Source of the DNA: Diadema setosum
Lineage: Eukaryota; Echinodermata; Echinoidea; Diadematoida; Diadematidae
Assembly: GCA_033980235.1 (NCBI GenBank)
Contig: CM067066.1
Coordinates: 32,125,180-32,189,179 of the forward strand
Reading direction: 5' to 3'
DNA: 64,000 nucleotides
Below are positions 34,299 through 47,300 of the stretch, one piece after another. A program made the translations under genes and the position numbers. The notes beneath the pieces were generated by a model. That model saw only the letters and a program-made list of their open reading frames with translations, was not told the DNA's origin and did no database searches. Position 1 is the stretch's first letter; each line of letters begins with the position of its first letter.

Positions 34299-37265
34299 TG
34301 GATGGAGTCAATTGATTCCTTGCAAACAATATCTGGTGTGTATGTATATGACAATGTCTTTTTCAGTGTATTTATGACTGCTTCTCCATTACTAATAGTT
34401 TCTTACCTCATCAATAAAATCCAGAAATTTGATCATTGTTTGACTTTATTTTGAATGAAAGTTGTCTCAAATGATAAACATGCCTTCATCCTCTCATCCT
34501 TATTTTTAAGAATATGTTTGTCTTTCCTTTTTTTTTTATTCATATGGTAATGTAGGATTTTGCATTGAAATATTGATTGATACAATGCCTTCAATTACAT
34601 TCATGGTCTGGTTTTGTGTGAAAATATATACATAAATACCTGATAGTAAAGATATAGGGGTAGCACAAAGGAAGAGCGATATGAAGTGTACAAGGGCACA
34701 ACATCAAAATGAAATGCATGGTTGAGATGTGCAACAGAACATGAATTGTTTTTTGGATGTATGATATTTAGATTTGTCATTCAATTTGTTGTTTCAAATA
34801 ACATCAAAAGTTCAGTGTCTCATCATGTTTTCATCAACTTTTATAAGCAGAGTGAAGTCAGATCAGTAGAAAAGTAGAAACTTGGGTAAACAGGATTGAT
34901 AAGTAAATAGAATTAATAACAAAGTTATGGAATTGTGAAGTTCATATACCTTATGTTGTCATCCAGATGATATTGGTCAGACCCACAAGTGAACAATGTG
35001 TATCAAATCAGCTAAGGTGATGTAATGCACCACCTTCCCTCTGGTTTGTCAGGTGTGTGTACACATATTATATCTTACCAGTTAGGTTTTGTTTTGTTTT
35101 TAAAGAATTATAGCAATCACAACCCCTTCATCCCTGCATGTCAACATCATTAGGTGATCACAAAACGGCTAAAATTTGATGAGAAGAATTTTATAACCTT
35201 TCAAATTTGATTTCTAAAAGGAGATTAAAATCTGTGTGTTGGTCAGTAGAAGACATGTGAGGCCAAGATATCATCACTTTGTCTAATGTGCAAAGGACCT
35301 GCTATCATGTGTTTGCTACTAGTTAACCCTTTCCATGACAGGGACTTTGGACAGTTTGCACAGTGCTATGGGTTTTTTAATGTCCATTTAGCACTCAAGG
35401 CACACAAAGGATTAATAGCACTGTTCTGTGAAATCACCTAAAACCTGATACTTCCATTCATGTCTATCTTCATTTGCTAAACTTGATAACACCTCTATAA
35501 TTATTCTGTTCGTTTGATTTTACTCTAAAAAGTTTATGGAAGCCAGTTTGAGCATGATGTGGAACTGTACTGTAACTCACTTGACTCACTTGGATATTTG
35601 TATGGAAATTGTGAGATATGATGCAAAGTACCTACTCAATCGCAGGCATTCCTATAGAAGTAGCTGAAAAAAAAAATGCGTAGGTAGTTTTAGCCTTACA
35701 CTACTAAATTCACTTGAATTCTTTCTTTCCCTTTTTTAACATTTTTTCTTTGGACAAAATACTTAATATGAAAAGCAGTATTCCCTAGATAGTAGTGTTG
35801 GGTTTGAAAGAATCAGTAAAGGATAAAACCTTGTAAGCCTGTGTAAAGGACTTCATAGGTGTCATTCCAGTGAATCCATGCACAGGCAGTGCCGCATGAT
35901 TTCTTTTTGGCAAACAGATTCTGAATTCATATTCATTCAGCCATTCTGCCCTACTTTGGCAAAAGGAAGCAAGTGACAAAAGTGACATTTCTTGTAAAAG
36001 AGCAAAATGTGTCTGTCATTTACGCTGACGTCAATGGACTATCATGATGTCTTATCTATCATATCTCTTAGTAGGATGAGTGTTTCTGCATGAAATTTGG
36101 CCTGGAAGAAGAGCTCATTATGTAAATTATGAAAGCATCAGTAACTCAAATTCGGATGGTATGTCATTTGCTTCCTTTTGCCAAAGAAGGGCAGCATTGT
36201 ATCTGTGGTGTGTTAGATTTTATGGAGTGAATTGCTTGACTAAATCGCATGCAATGTAGGACACATGTATTAGACATACTTCCAACATAAAGATCACTTT
36301 GCATAGAGTTTTTGCTTTGCTTTCTATGTTTGGCCCTGCCTAGCAGCAAATCATTTACCTGGGAAATACATTTCCGCCCACCAAAGTGAATGCATACGGA
36401 TGATTTGTGTTAATGAGTTATCAGTTGATAGCATAATTTTTCATCATATGTTATCCATATTCACTGTGCATATCAGGACAGTCTGATTTTACTGTCTGCC
36501 CTGTGCATAAACTATTTAAAAAGGAGTAATTCTTGAATGCAAACAGTACACATATATGTAGTTTCTTTTCTTTTGTTGACAACTTTGATATTTGTCTTTA
36601 ATGTGTATCATTAACAGAACAAATCAGACAGCTTGCTCACAGAATCAGGAAGAAAATGGAAATCAAATCAAGAAATCCACTCTGCACACTTAGCCTCCTT
36701 TGTTGCTTCTCTTTGTTTTTTTTTTCTTTCTTTCCCCACTCATGTCCATTTGTTGACTCCATTAAGCTAGCACAAGACAAGTTTCAATGGCAAATTGCCC
36801 ATTTCTGTCTATGCTTCTTTTTGCCTTCTTTTTTTCTGAGTCTGCCATCACTATCAAACACCTGGTTAAGATGGCAGACTCTTTTACTTTTCTTTTTTTT
36901 TTCAAACTTGAAATAAGTAATTGTATGTCTTCTGCTATGATATTAATTAAAAGTGTACCATTGACTTCTTTTGTTTCATTGTATTTGTCAAAATACTTTA
37001 AAGATTACCATGGGTCATTATACTGTGAATTTGATACTTGTTTTTTTTTTCTTCAAAATACATACAGTACCATCAATTCATGTGTGACTTTTATGGAAAA
37101 TGCAGAAAAAAAAGTCAAACTGAAACTGGAAAGAGTATATTTGTCATGAGATCAATGAATGGGAAATTAATGTCCCTTTCATAAAGTCATACCTCAGTCA
37201 CTGCTCACATGTATCATATGCTTCAAGTCCAACATCGTTTGTTTTTCTTTTGTTTGCTCTAACAG

Positions 37266-37374
37266 TCTTTCAACTTGTGAGATATACCAAGAATAAGCTA
37301 CAGAGTGTGCCACTGAGGGGTTATTAGACAGGCTCAAACTTTGGCAACGGGTTGAAAGGCGAAGTACAGAAAGG
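37266..37374 (+). other. 5' UTR part of the first coding exon of the channel gene
   Basis: A pyrimidine-rich tract ending TTTGCTCTAACAG (to 37265) is a good acceptor, implying at least one upstream non-coding exon. An in-frame TAA at 37294-37296 precedes the ATG at 37375 with no ATG between, which fixes the start. Confidence 0.6.
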
Positions 37375-37621
37375 ATGCCGCGACCAAACAAACTCGATGG
37401 CCTGGAGATGAACAATCTCCAGCCAAAGCCGAGGGGCAACATGAGCCCCCGCTCACCCCTCACGCCCACCATCAAGCTCTCGCGGCCCCCCAGTAGCCTG
37501 GAGCGACACTCCGCCCTTTCCTTTACCCTCGTCAATGCCACGGAGGAGGTGGACCTGGTCAACGGGGGATTCATCAGCAACGACAAGCACAGCCACCCAC
37601 TACATCCTAACGGAAATGGAG
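37375..37621 (+). CDS. CNGB-like exon 1 (start; residues 1-82)
   Basis: Starts [16 protein letters not shown]; Pro/Ser-rich and likely disordered. A at -3 of the ATG. The donor is GGAG|GTATGG in phase 1. Confidence 0.88.
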
Positions 37622-40600
37622 GTATGGCTGCATCATTTCATCGTCTTGGGGCTTTTTGCGAGCTTTAGTATCCACCCATCTGTCATAGACTTTTATCTGA
37701 ATTCCTCAGGATGTTACACTGGTCTAGATGTAGATTTTATTGAGTTGCATTCAGATGTGGTGCAGTGCTATCTATTCTATCAGAAGTCTTTCATACAAGG
37801 TGTATTCAGTTTACTGCTGAAGATCTCACCTCACTCATCAGAGCTGACAGGAACATGGAGGGAAATTTCCCATTAACCCTCTTGATACCATCAGCCTAAG
37901 AATTCAACTGACTTTGTTTGTAGAACATACCGATGGAAAGGAAATAGTTAATGTTGTCCATATGTCTGGAAATGTGCCAGAGGGGATTGAACTTTATTCA
38001 CATTGCCAGGTCTATGTTCAGAATGTGTTTTGCTGTTTACTTGGGAACAGAGTTATGGGGTGACTGCACAATGAGCACATTTGGCATCTGATGGGAAAGA
38101 CAAATTATGGGTAAAGCATTGGTTGGCCCCATGTCAACGTAAAGATACTAATGGCAACTCTTGTCACAAAGTTATTTCAAAGTGATGGTTTTTAGAGTAC
38201 TGAATGCAGTGCGAGAAAAACCTGGTGGAGTAAGTACCTACAATCTATGAAATCAAAGGGAATGATCAAAATAAGTCAGGGACAGAATGGGATGAGGAAA
38301 GAGCTCTGATTGACTGAATGTCACAAGGCATTATACTGTGGTTACCATGGGAACCAAAAGTCTTCATGCTGTCTCTACTAGAAGTTCTTGGGGTGTTTTT
38401 GGGTTTTTTTTAAAGGAGGAGTTTGAATTGAAAAAGCTTCTTTGTACATGAGAATAATGGTTTCTCTTCAGCACAAGATTCAGATAGTTATATCTTGGAA
38501 TGTGACATTGGTATGAAAGGGTTCTACCAGTTTATGATATTTATGCTCTGTTGAAGTTATACAGGACCCTGAGAGTATGATCCCAAGTGTGATAGTCTGA
38601 TAGAAGTTGAATGGTGGACAAGGCATATTGTACAATCTATATGTTGTGTATATACATGAACCAGAAAGTGGTTAACAAATTCACAAAAGTATGACAGATG
38701 CAATCTTTGGGAATTTAGACAAGTAGTATACAGTTACAGGCCTAAGGATTGTTCCTTTGAAAAACAGGACACAATGCTCCCATCCTCTCCCACCCCGCCA
38801 TATGTGTAACCCCTGCAATCATGAATGTTGTTTTCACAATGTAAGTCCTACCATAGGTTTCTTATCTGCCTCCCAGGCAAACAATGTCTTATCATGTGAC
38901 ACTCTGTATACATCACATGAAATCAAAATAAATGTGGAGACTATACCATCACCATTTCTTCTGGTCCACAAACTTTTCACAAAGTTTCTTAACCAACCTC
39001 CATTGACTTGCAGTGGCTAAAACTGACAGTGAGCCAGCAAACAAGAGAAGCAGCAGCAGTATAGCCTCCCCACACTTCCCATCCCCCGTCGAGTCTTGGA
39101 CCAGCTCGGGTGGGTCTGTGACGGTGAACCACACCAATGGAGATGTTGCGGGTCTCCAGAACAGGTGCATGACCTTTGCTGCTAGCACACCATTGTATGA
39201 TCTTAAAACAGATAACTGTGAAAGACAGGCAACATACATTTTGCAATATTTTCCTTGATGTTTTCTCAAATTTCTTTACAGGATTTAGAGCATTATTATA
39301 CTTGTAGGCCTACTGTTTAGAGAAATTGAAAGACGAGTGGACAAATGGTTCACAAATATATAGTTGTCCACTCTTGTTTCTTCTAAATTGTCTAATTTTT
39401 GAGAATTTTAGATCTATGATGGAAAAGATGCTAATGAAAATAGAGAGAAAATTAGTTATTTTATGGACAAACAGGTTGATACAAATGAATAGACGTATAT
39501 ATAGAGAAATATATTGAAAGCAAATGAGAGAAGACTGCAAGATATAGACAGATGAAGAGATAATGTATCTGTTATGAATAGAAGGCTGAATAGAGGTACA
39601 CACATCCTTTGAATTGTAACTGCAAAGTAAATGTGCTATTTCTATAGAATGCCATTCAACATAATATTATAGAGCAGCAGCCATCAAATGTTTTGATATT
39701 CCCCATCGTTTTGTGAGAACTCTCAAAGCTGTAAGTTTTCCATTTGCTTCTGATAAATATGTTTTTACAGCATAGTTTATATTACTATGCTAAAGGTTGA
39801 CTTAGAATAACAAATCAGGATACCACTTGTTTTATCATGAAAAGCTGCATCGAGCTTATTCTTGAACACCACTGACAAGGTTTCCTTGAGTGATGATTGC
39901 TATACTCTGGTTTCTAAATTTTCATTTCATTTCATTAATTTCATTTTATGTTTGTAATTAATACTCCTTTTAACTGATGCTGTAGCCTGTCCTGTCCTGA
40001 AAGAGAATGAAGATGAGTGCATTGATGATGAGTGAACAAGACATGATATGGAAATCCTTGTTGGCTTCATTCTCACTTTTTGATCCCAGGAATGCAGCAT
40101 TTACGGTATCCCAGAGCCTCCGGCCCCCAAACAACACGGGGAAGTCGAAACGCCACAGTCTGCCTCTTCCTGGCTGCGTGGACTCCGCCAGTCTGTACAG
40201 CAAGTCATCCGGCAGCTCCCTGTCTCTCAAGGTAAGGGCATCCCTGATGATGGAGATGGATGATAATGGTAGTCGGGGGCCACGCCCAGCTAGCCTTGCT
40301 TTCAGACTGTGTAGACATATCATCAGACTGGTGTGTTTTCTCCTATGACTTCAGATTCTGACACAATAAGATGAGTCATGATGTGATTGTAAACTGCGGT
40401 AACCTGAAATGTGCCCTGTATGGTTTGACAGTATATGTTATCAGTATGCAGTATCTAACCACATGCAGCCACATGTTTATGACCACTTTATAATTATTTT
40501 CAGTAGCACATAAAAAACCCCAAATAACCTTTTTTTTTGTAATATTGGCTATCAAGGAAAATATTGAGATGTTTTGGTGAGAAGCACAAACATACAGAAA

Positions 40601-43600
40601 TACTTGGTGTTATTATTGCCATTATCCTAGACTGTGGAGAATGTAGTCATCATCATAATGATTTTCTTTGCATGTTAGGATGTGACTGATGTGTCCAATG
40701 GTGGCCCTCACACCAATGGTGACAGCTCCCACAGTGTCAACCTGCTCCCACACAGCTACCCATCACCCAGCAAGAGCAGTGTGTCGCCGTGGAAACGCCT
40801 CTTTAAGAGGAAAACGTCCATTGGGAGCGAGCCGAGCAGTTTCAGCGATGCCAGTTGGATAAGCGGGTGTGAAATTGTTTCTCTCTGCTGTCATTTCATG
40901 TGTTGGGTTTCCACTATGCAAAATCTTTCTCCAGTAATTGTCATCATTTTCTCTAATCTTGAAATAGGTCTAATTGATGGATATCATTTTAAGATCAAAT
41001 TAAAATCATTCAGTTTCCAGTTATGTATGATCAACCTTTGCTCTCTTTACATAGTAATCTGTTACATCACAAAGCTGCACTATGCTGACTGTAAGCAAAA
41101 TCTTTCAAATTCACATCAAGAAGGGAAATTCAGTGAGATTTCTGTGCAAGCCAAGGGCAGACTTGGGAGATATTGACAAACACTTTGTTTCATCTAATTT
41201 GCATAATAGTGACTGATATCACTGTTACACTGTATTTGTAGGTATACCAACTTCTAAAATTCCAAACATATCAGTATATGCCATTATTTTATTATTTCAT
41301 TGAAATTTCACTGTTTTTGGGATGTGATTTGAATTTGTATCAAGTCAACTTGTAAGCACACTGTATTTTGTTCTCAAATTGCTGAAGTTTCAAAATCTTA
41401 GCAAATATTATTGTATTTCAACTTCAAATGCAATGAGGACATCAAAATTTATGAATTATTATTTTCAATTTTTTCCAGAGCTGAACTTGATGATGCAAGT
41501 GACAGGAAACCGAGACTTCAGACCCTGGTTCGGTCCATCACGCGACGGGTCGGTAAACTGAGGAACAATGAGGTGGCACCCTTGTCCTCACAAAACTCCA
41601 GTCTGGCCCCGCCCCCGGCTGCACCAGAGTCAAACAATAGTGAGTTGGGATTTGTGTTGGTACCCCCAGCCCCTCCCCACCCCCCAAAAAACACTTTTTT
41701 GTGACTTTTATTCTGTTATAATCTCTCTCTTTGTCAATCACTTCCTCATTGTCTCTCACTCTGTCACTCTCAATATATATCCACTCTCTCTGTCTCTCTC
41801 TGTTATATATGATATACATCATTATTTCTCTATCCTGTCTATCCATATATATTTATGTATATTTATGTATATTATTGTCTCTTTATCTCTCTGAGTTTTA
41901 TATCACTTGATCTTCTATTGGCTGCTGTCAGAGAGGAAATCTAATTTCATTAAAGTAGCATATGAGAAAGATTATATAATGTCATTTTTTTGTCATTTGC
42001 TCATGGCTATATATCAGATATTTGTTGAGAGGAAACCTTTGCTGCATCCTTGCTCTTATAAGAAAATAAAGTTCCAATTGATTCTAGTGCAATTCAGCAG
42101 AGGATGTGTCCATTGCTGTAAGATTTCATCATATATTTTACCCTTTATCAATCATTGCTTCAAGTGTATGCTCACAAATAGGCTCTCTCTCTCTCTGAGA
42201 TAACACATGATGTTGTGTATATATACCGTTTACATTCTTTGTTGTTCATCTGCCTTTATGTAGCCCTCAAACCAACCAGTGTACGCAAGAGGTTGGACTC
42301 TTTCGCTCCGAGCAGCATTGGGGATGTGGCGGACGAGATTCACTTCAAGAACTTGAAGATCGGTCATTTCTCTGGTCTCCTGGATCGCATCAAGTCCATC
42401 CGATTTCCAGAGTACTTTGACCCCCTAGGTAAATCACACCTCACGACATTGCTGTTGGGGCGACAAAACCTCATATCTCAAAATATGTCAAATGTTCAGC
42501 AGAGCAAAAAAAAGGAAGCCAAAGTACTGTAACAATGGTATCACCTTTCCTTGGACATGCTGTGGTGGCTTCATTTGTGGGATAAGACAGCTAGGAATTG
42601 TACAGAATATCGCCGATTGCCTAAAAATTAATCCAGAAAAGTGATTTTTACTACTTTCAAAGTTGTCACCAAAATTTGAGATACAAAGTCTTGTCAGCCC
42701 AGCAACAAGTCATACAGGCATGTACTTGATGGTCTTTTCATTTAGACAGCATTGTTTGTCACAGTGCACAAGTCCTCTCATTTATTGTATTAAAGTTTTC
42801 TTTTTATTTTCTGCAGAGGTGTCCTATGCAGGTTTTAGCTTCAATTCTTGGTGGGCCCCTCAATAAGTTTTATTCTCTCTTACATTTTTTTTTTGCATCA
42901 GTCTTTTTCCTCTTACAATGCTGTGTTGATAGGTACTTTTGCAATCCTTTTGAAAACTGTATGCTCTTGCATTAAACAAGTTTGCCAATATCTCTCGACA
43001 CTCATTCTTCAAATAACATTCAACATAGTGTGTCTTTTCTGTGTGAATAAAAACTCTTAATGTGAAATATCACATTATTTGACATTGAGGGTTATCACAT
43101 TATTCTAATACTGTTATCAAAAGTGTCAAATCAGTCAGTATTTCCTGCTGGAATTCATTTTTGTGTACAAAATCACATTTATTAATATAGCAATAACCTT
43201 ATGAAGCTGTTTTCACTATTGGCTTATAGTGGAGAGAGAGAGCGAGCTACACAGTCGTCATTATGCATGAAATTGTCACAGCTATCAGGAGCTATCTATT
43301 CAAGGTCAAACAGTTATTGGCAGCTACACAATGCACAATGACAACTTTCAGGTTTGATTGACAGCGACCTTCTGTCATCCTGACAGTGTCGGGACAAAGT
43401 CATTGGGATGAGTAAGCCCAGAAAATCCTAGTTACCTATCTCAGATGAGTAGAGCATTATATTGCATGACAGCAAATGCTAAAAGATTGTCAAGAAGTGT
43501 CAATAAACTCTTACCAAGTTTCATTCATTCCTCCTTTTGGCCAAAATGTACTTTGCTTCATGGAGTTATATTTTTCTGAAGGGAAAATGAAATCAAAGTT

Positions 43601-43977
43601 CAAGGAAATGGATATCAGTGTTTGTGCAGTATTCATGTATAGGGAATCCTATTTTTGTATATTGTAGTTCTTCAGCTGCAAAGAATAAGAAAAAAAAAAT
43701 CTGGTAATGTTGAAACTACTGTGTATATTATGCCTATATGAATATCACTATGATAGTGATAGTGATCCAAAAAGGTACAAATTCAGATGGTCCAACTGCA
43801 TGTTATCTGGGGGGAATTATGGGGTCATAGAAATGAAGCTTGTACAGAAGTAATATGGTATAGTAAGTCTCCCCTATCAAAGTAATTGGTCAAAGGAAGG
43901 TACAAACAATGGACATAATTTATGCAGGAATTTGCAGCTGGATTTGCAGAGGTACCCCCCCCCCCACACACGCACAT

Positions 43978-44035
<58 letters not shown>

Positions 44036-44306
44036 ACCATGCCAGTATTGTCATCTATGTTGCAGGGTGGGTCAAGGGCAGAGTGTATGGTTTTCTTTGT
44101 AGTGGTCAAGAATGAAAGCTTTACAAAGCAAAACAAAAAGAGTAGGCCTATTGAACCAAACCCGATCTTTGTTTACCGCAGAATACTGATACGCCCGTTT
44201 TCAATTCTAGATGAGAAAAAGGAAGAAAATGAACTAGAGATGGATGGATAGAGTGGGGGAGAAAGGTGAGAGATAGAGAATGAAAGAAAGAGAAGAAGAA
44301 GAAGAC

Positions 44307-44373
<67 letters not shown>

Positions 44374-47300
44374 CCTGTTTCCCGGGCAGAGTACCAGCAC
44401 TTACATTTGTAAGCACCTACATATACTGTTTATCAAGTAGGACATTGATGAGTGCCATTGATACACGGGTTTACTGGGGAATTGATCATTACTTCCGTCG
44501 CATACCCTGGGAGCAAGTTTAACCACATGCATGGAGGCGACGTCTCACTTTCCTTAGGTTATACTATACCCAGGGCTCGACACTAACGGTGGCCCGGTGG
44601 CCCAGGGCCACCAAAAATGAAAGTCGAGCCACCAAATTTGAAAAAAAGGGCAAATTTGGTGGCCCGCCTCGGGCCACCAAAATTTTTTGAAAAGTATGTC
44701 AATAAATTCGTAACTTTGTGCGCCGGAAATTAGCCGTTATTTGTTTAAAGGATGGATGAAAAGGACTGAACGAGTGCCTGAGAGTGAGTGTTGCAAGTTT
44801 GTTGAAGTCTATTTATGAGTAGATAAGTCCAACTTCTAATTCTTACTATCATGAAACTTAAATATTTGACTCATTAAAAAAAAAGACTTTTGATGTTTTT
44901 TTTTTTTTTGGGGGGGGGACACCAAAATTTTCTCTCGGGCCACCAAAAATTTGAAATTTAGGATTTTGGTGGCCCCATTGGGCCACCAAACAAAAAAGTT
45001 AGTGTCGAGCCATGCTATACCCAATATAATAATGCAGTGGTTTGTAACAGATGTGTTAAGAAACTATGTAAGTGCATGTTGATTTGTGTTCATTCATGAC
45101 ACCCTAAACATCACTTATGTGGCTAAACGAATGTCTTAATAGTTTTTCAACAATTTTCTGCAGATTACATGGCACACCCACAAACAAAAACAACAACAAA
45201 AAACCTTCCAAAGCAAGATTCTCCTCATCTGTCAATCATTGCTTAAGTACTTGTATGTTTAACAATAGACATTACAGGGAGCACACGTACACACACATAT
45301 CCCCTATATACATATATTAATATGTTCATATATTATTGATGCATCTATATATTTATGGATTTATTTTTCATGTATTATATATTCATACAGTTATATATCT
45401 GTGTATTTATATTATATTTATATATTTATATGTTCTTATGCAAGTGCATGTGTGCACATGTAATTTAATAACAGTATGTTTTGTAGGTTTGGCACGCTCC
45501 CATGGGATAGAAGCTATTATTTGGAAAAGCGCCCAAATTCTGTATTGTTGGACCAAAAGCCTGCTTCATGTTCTCATATGGACGTGACGTCATACAGCCT
45601 ACATGCTGCATTCAATGGGGATGAACTTGAAGAATGTGATATCTTGTGGTTTTCAGCTTGCTGGCTGTTTGCCCTGTCAGCATAAATATTGCATGTACTG
45701 GGAGTGAAGTCCTGTAAAAGAGCTGTATCTGATAACAATAAAGAATGCCTCAACAGCTAGAAAGCAATTAAAATTAGTTGTTTAGGATGTGACTGCCAAG
45801 GGCAGCCCTGTATGTACTTCCTACATTTGCTGGGAGCAATCATTATGAATCCAAAAGGTTGCGTGTACTTCCCATTAAAAAACAACAATAACAAAAACAA
45901 ACAAACAAACAAACAAACAAACAAAAAGCTGCTGATCAGTATTGTGAGTAATTATTAGTATTAAAATCTGAATACTTGCACATTGAAGATGCTTCAGATT
46001 TGGATATAAATTAAAAAAAAAATTATAGTTTGGTTCAGAAGACCAGGTGATGATCGATGAGCTTTGATTTTCATCCCCATGCAACTATGATGGTGGTTTT
46101 TATTTAGCTCACCTGAGCCAAAGGCTCAAGTGAGCTATTGCGATCGCCCTTCGTCCGGCGTCCGTCGTGCGTCGTCCGTCGTCCGTCGTGCGTCGTCCGT
46201 CGTCCGTCGTCCGTCGTGCGTAAACTTTTTACATTTTCATCTTCTTCTTGAAAACCCCAAGACCGATTTCCATCAAACTTGGCAGGTAGCATCCCTAGGG
46301 GGTTAGGAACTCAATTTGTTAAAATGGGCACCATGCCCCGCCCAGGGGGCCCCCAGGGGGGCCCAAACCCCCCAAAATTAAGGAATCTGTAAAAATCTTC
46401 TTCTCTAGAACCAGAAGTGATAGAGCTAAGTTAATACTATGAGTTAGTACATTGATGACTGTAGTTTCAAGTTTGTTCATGGCAGAATCAGGGGTGCCCT
46501 CCTTGGGACCCAGGGGAGGGGGGTGGGGAGTGGTCCTAATGGGGCCTAAATTGTACATTTTCATCTTCTTCTTGAGAACCCCATGACCCATTTTCACCAA
46601 ACTTGGCAGGTAGCATCCCTAGGGGGTTAGGATCTCAATTTGTTAAAATGGGCACCATGCCCCACCCAGGGGGCCCCCAGGGGGCCCCAAACCCCCCAAA
46701 ATGAAGAAATCTTTAAAAATCTTCTCTAGAATCAGAAGTTATAGAGCTAAGATAATACTATGAGTGAGTACATTAATGACTGTAGTTTCAAGTTTGTTCA
46801 TAGCAGATCCAGGGGTGCCCTTCTTTGGGGGGGGGGGGGGGGGTTGGGAAGGTCCAAATTGGGGCCTGAATTGTACATTTTCCTTTCATCTTCTTCCTGA
46901 AAACCTCATGATGGATTTTCGTCAAACTTGGCAGGTAGCATCCCTAGGGGGTCAGGATCTCACTTTATCCAAATGGGCACCATGCCCCACCCAGAGGGCC
47001 CCAGGGGCCCCCAATCCCCCCAAATTAAGGAATCTTAAAAAATTGGGGCCCTTTTTTTTATTATACATTTTCATCTTCTACTTGAGAATGCCTGGTCAAA
47101 TTTTAGTAGAGCTGTGAATAATTTAGATTAGTGACTGCGTGAAAGGTGAACTTACGATACTCAGGTGAGCGCTAGACCCGCGGGTCTCTTGTTAAAAGAT
47201 AGCATTGTGATAATGCAAGTGATTGACAAAATTCCCTACATTGACGTAAATAAGCACTGAATAAATCAGTGTTTCAGAAGTAGCCATGATAAAATCATGG

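Larger units (their letters stand above)
32421..37265 (+). other. T-rich, CpG-poor region upstream of the channel's first coding exon
   Basis: Apart from a (CTAT)-rich stretch and one small palindrome, no repeat or exon was recognised. Composition is the same as the channel's introns, so this is probably its 5' intron. Confidence 0.45.
37622..42263 (+). other. CNGB-like introns 1-5
   Basis: Introns 37622-39013, 39165-40089, 40232-40678, 40867-41478 and 41640-42263. T-rich and CpG-poor. Only CT-rich microsatellite patches (about 41720-41900) were recognised. Confidence 0.6.
46106..47192. mobile_element. Repeat family B, copy 3 (longest, with internal tandem units)
   Basis: Left end AGCTCACCTGAGCCAAAGG with its hairpin partner CTCAAGTGAGCT; right end CGATACTCAGGTGAGCGC then CGGGTCTCTTGT. 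After the left end comes a (CGTCCGTCGT)n minisatellite. The body is built of about 320-bp units, each opening ACATTTTCATCTTCTTCTTG. Opposite orientation to the 3.2-kb copy. No coding potential. Confidence 0.78.

Noticed and set aside
43825..44416. ORFs with His-Thr or Cys-Val repeats
   Set aside because: Translations of the (CA)n/(GT)n and (GA)n microsatellites.
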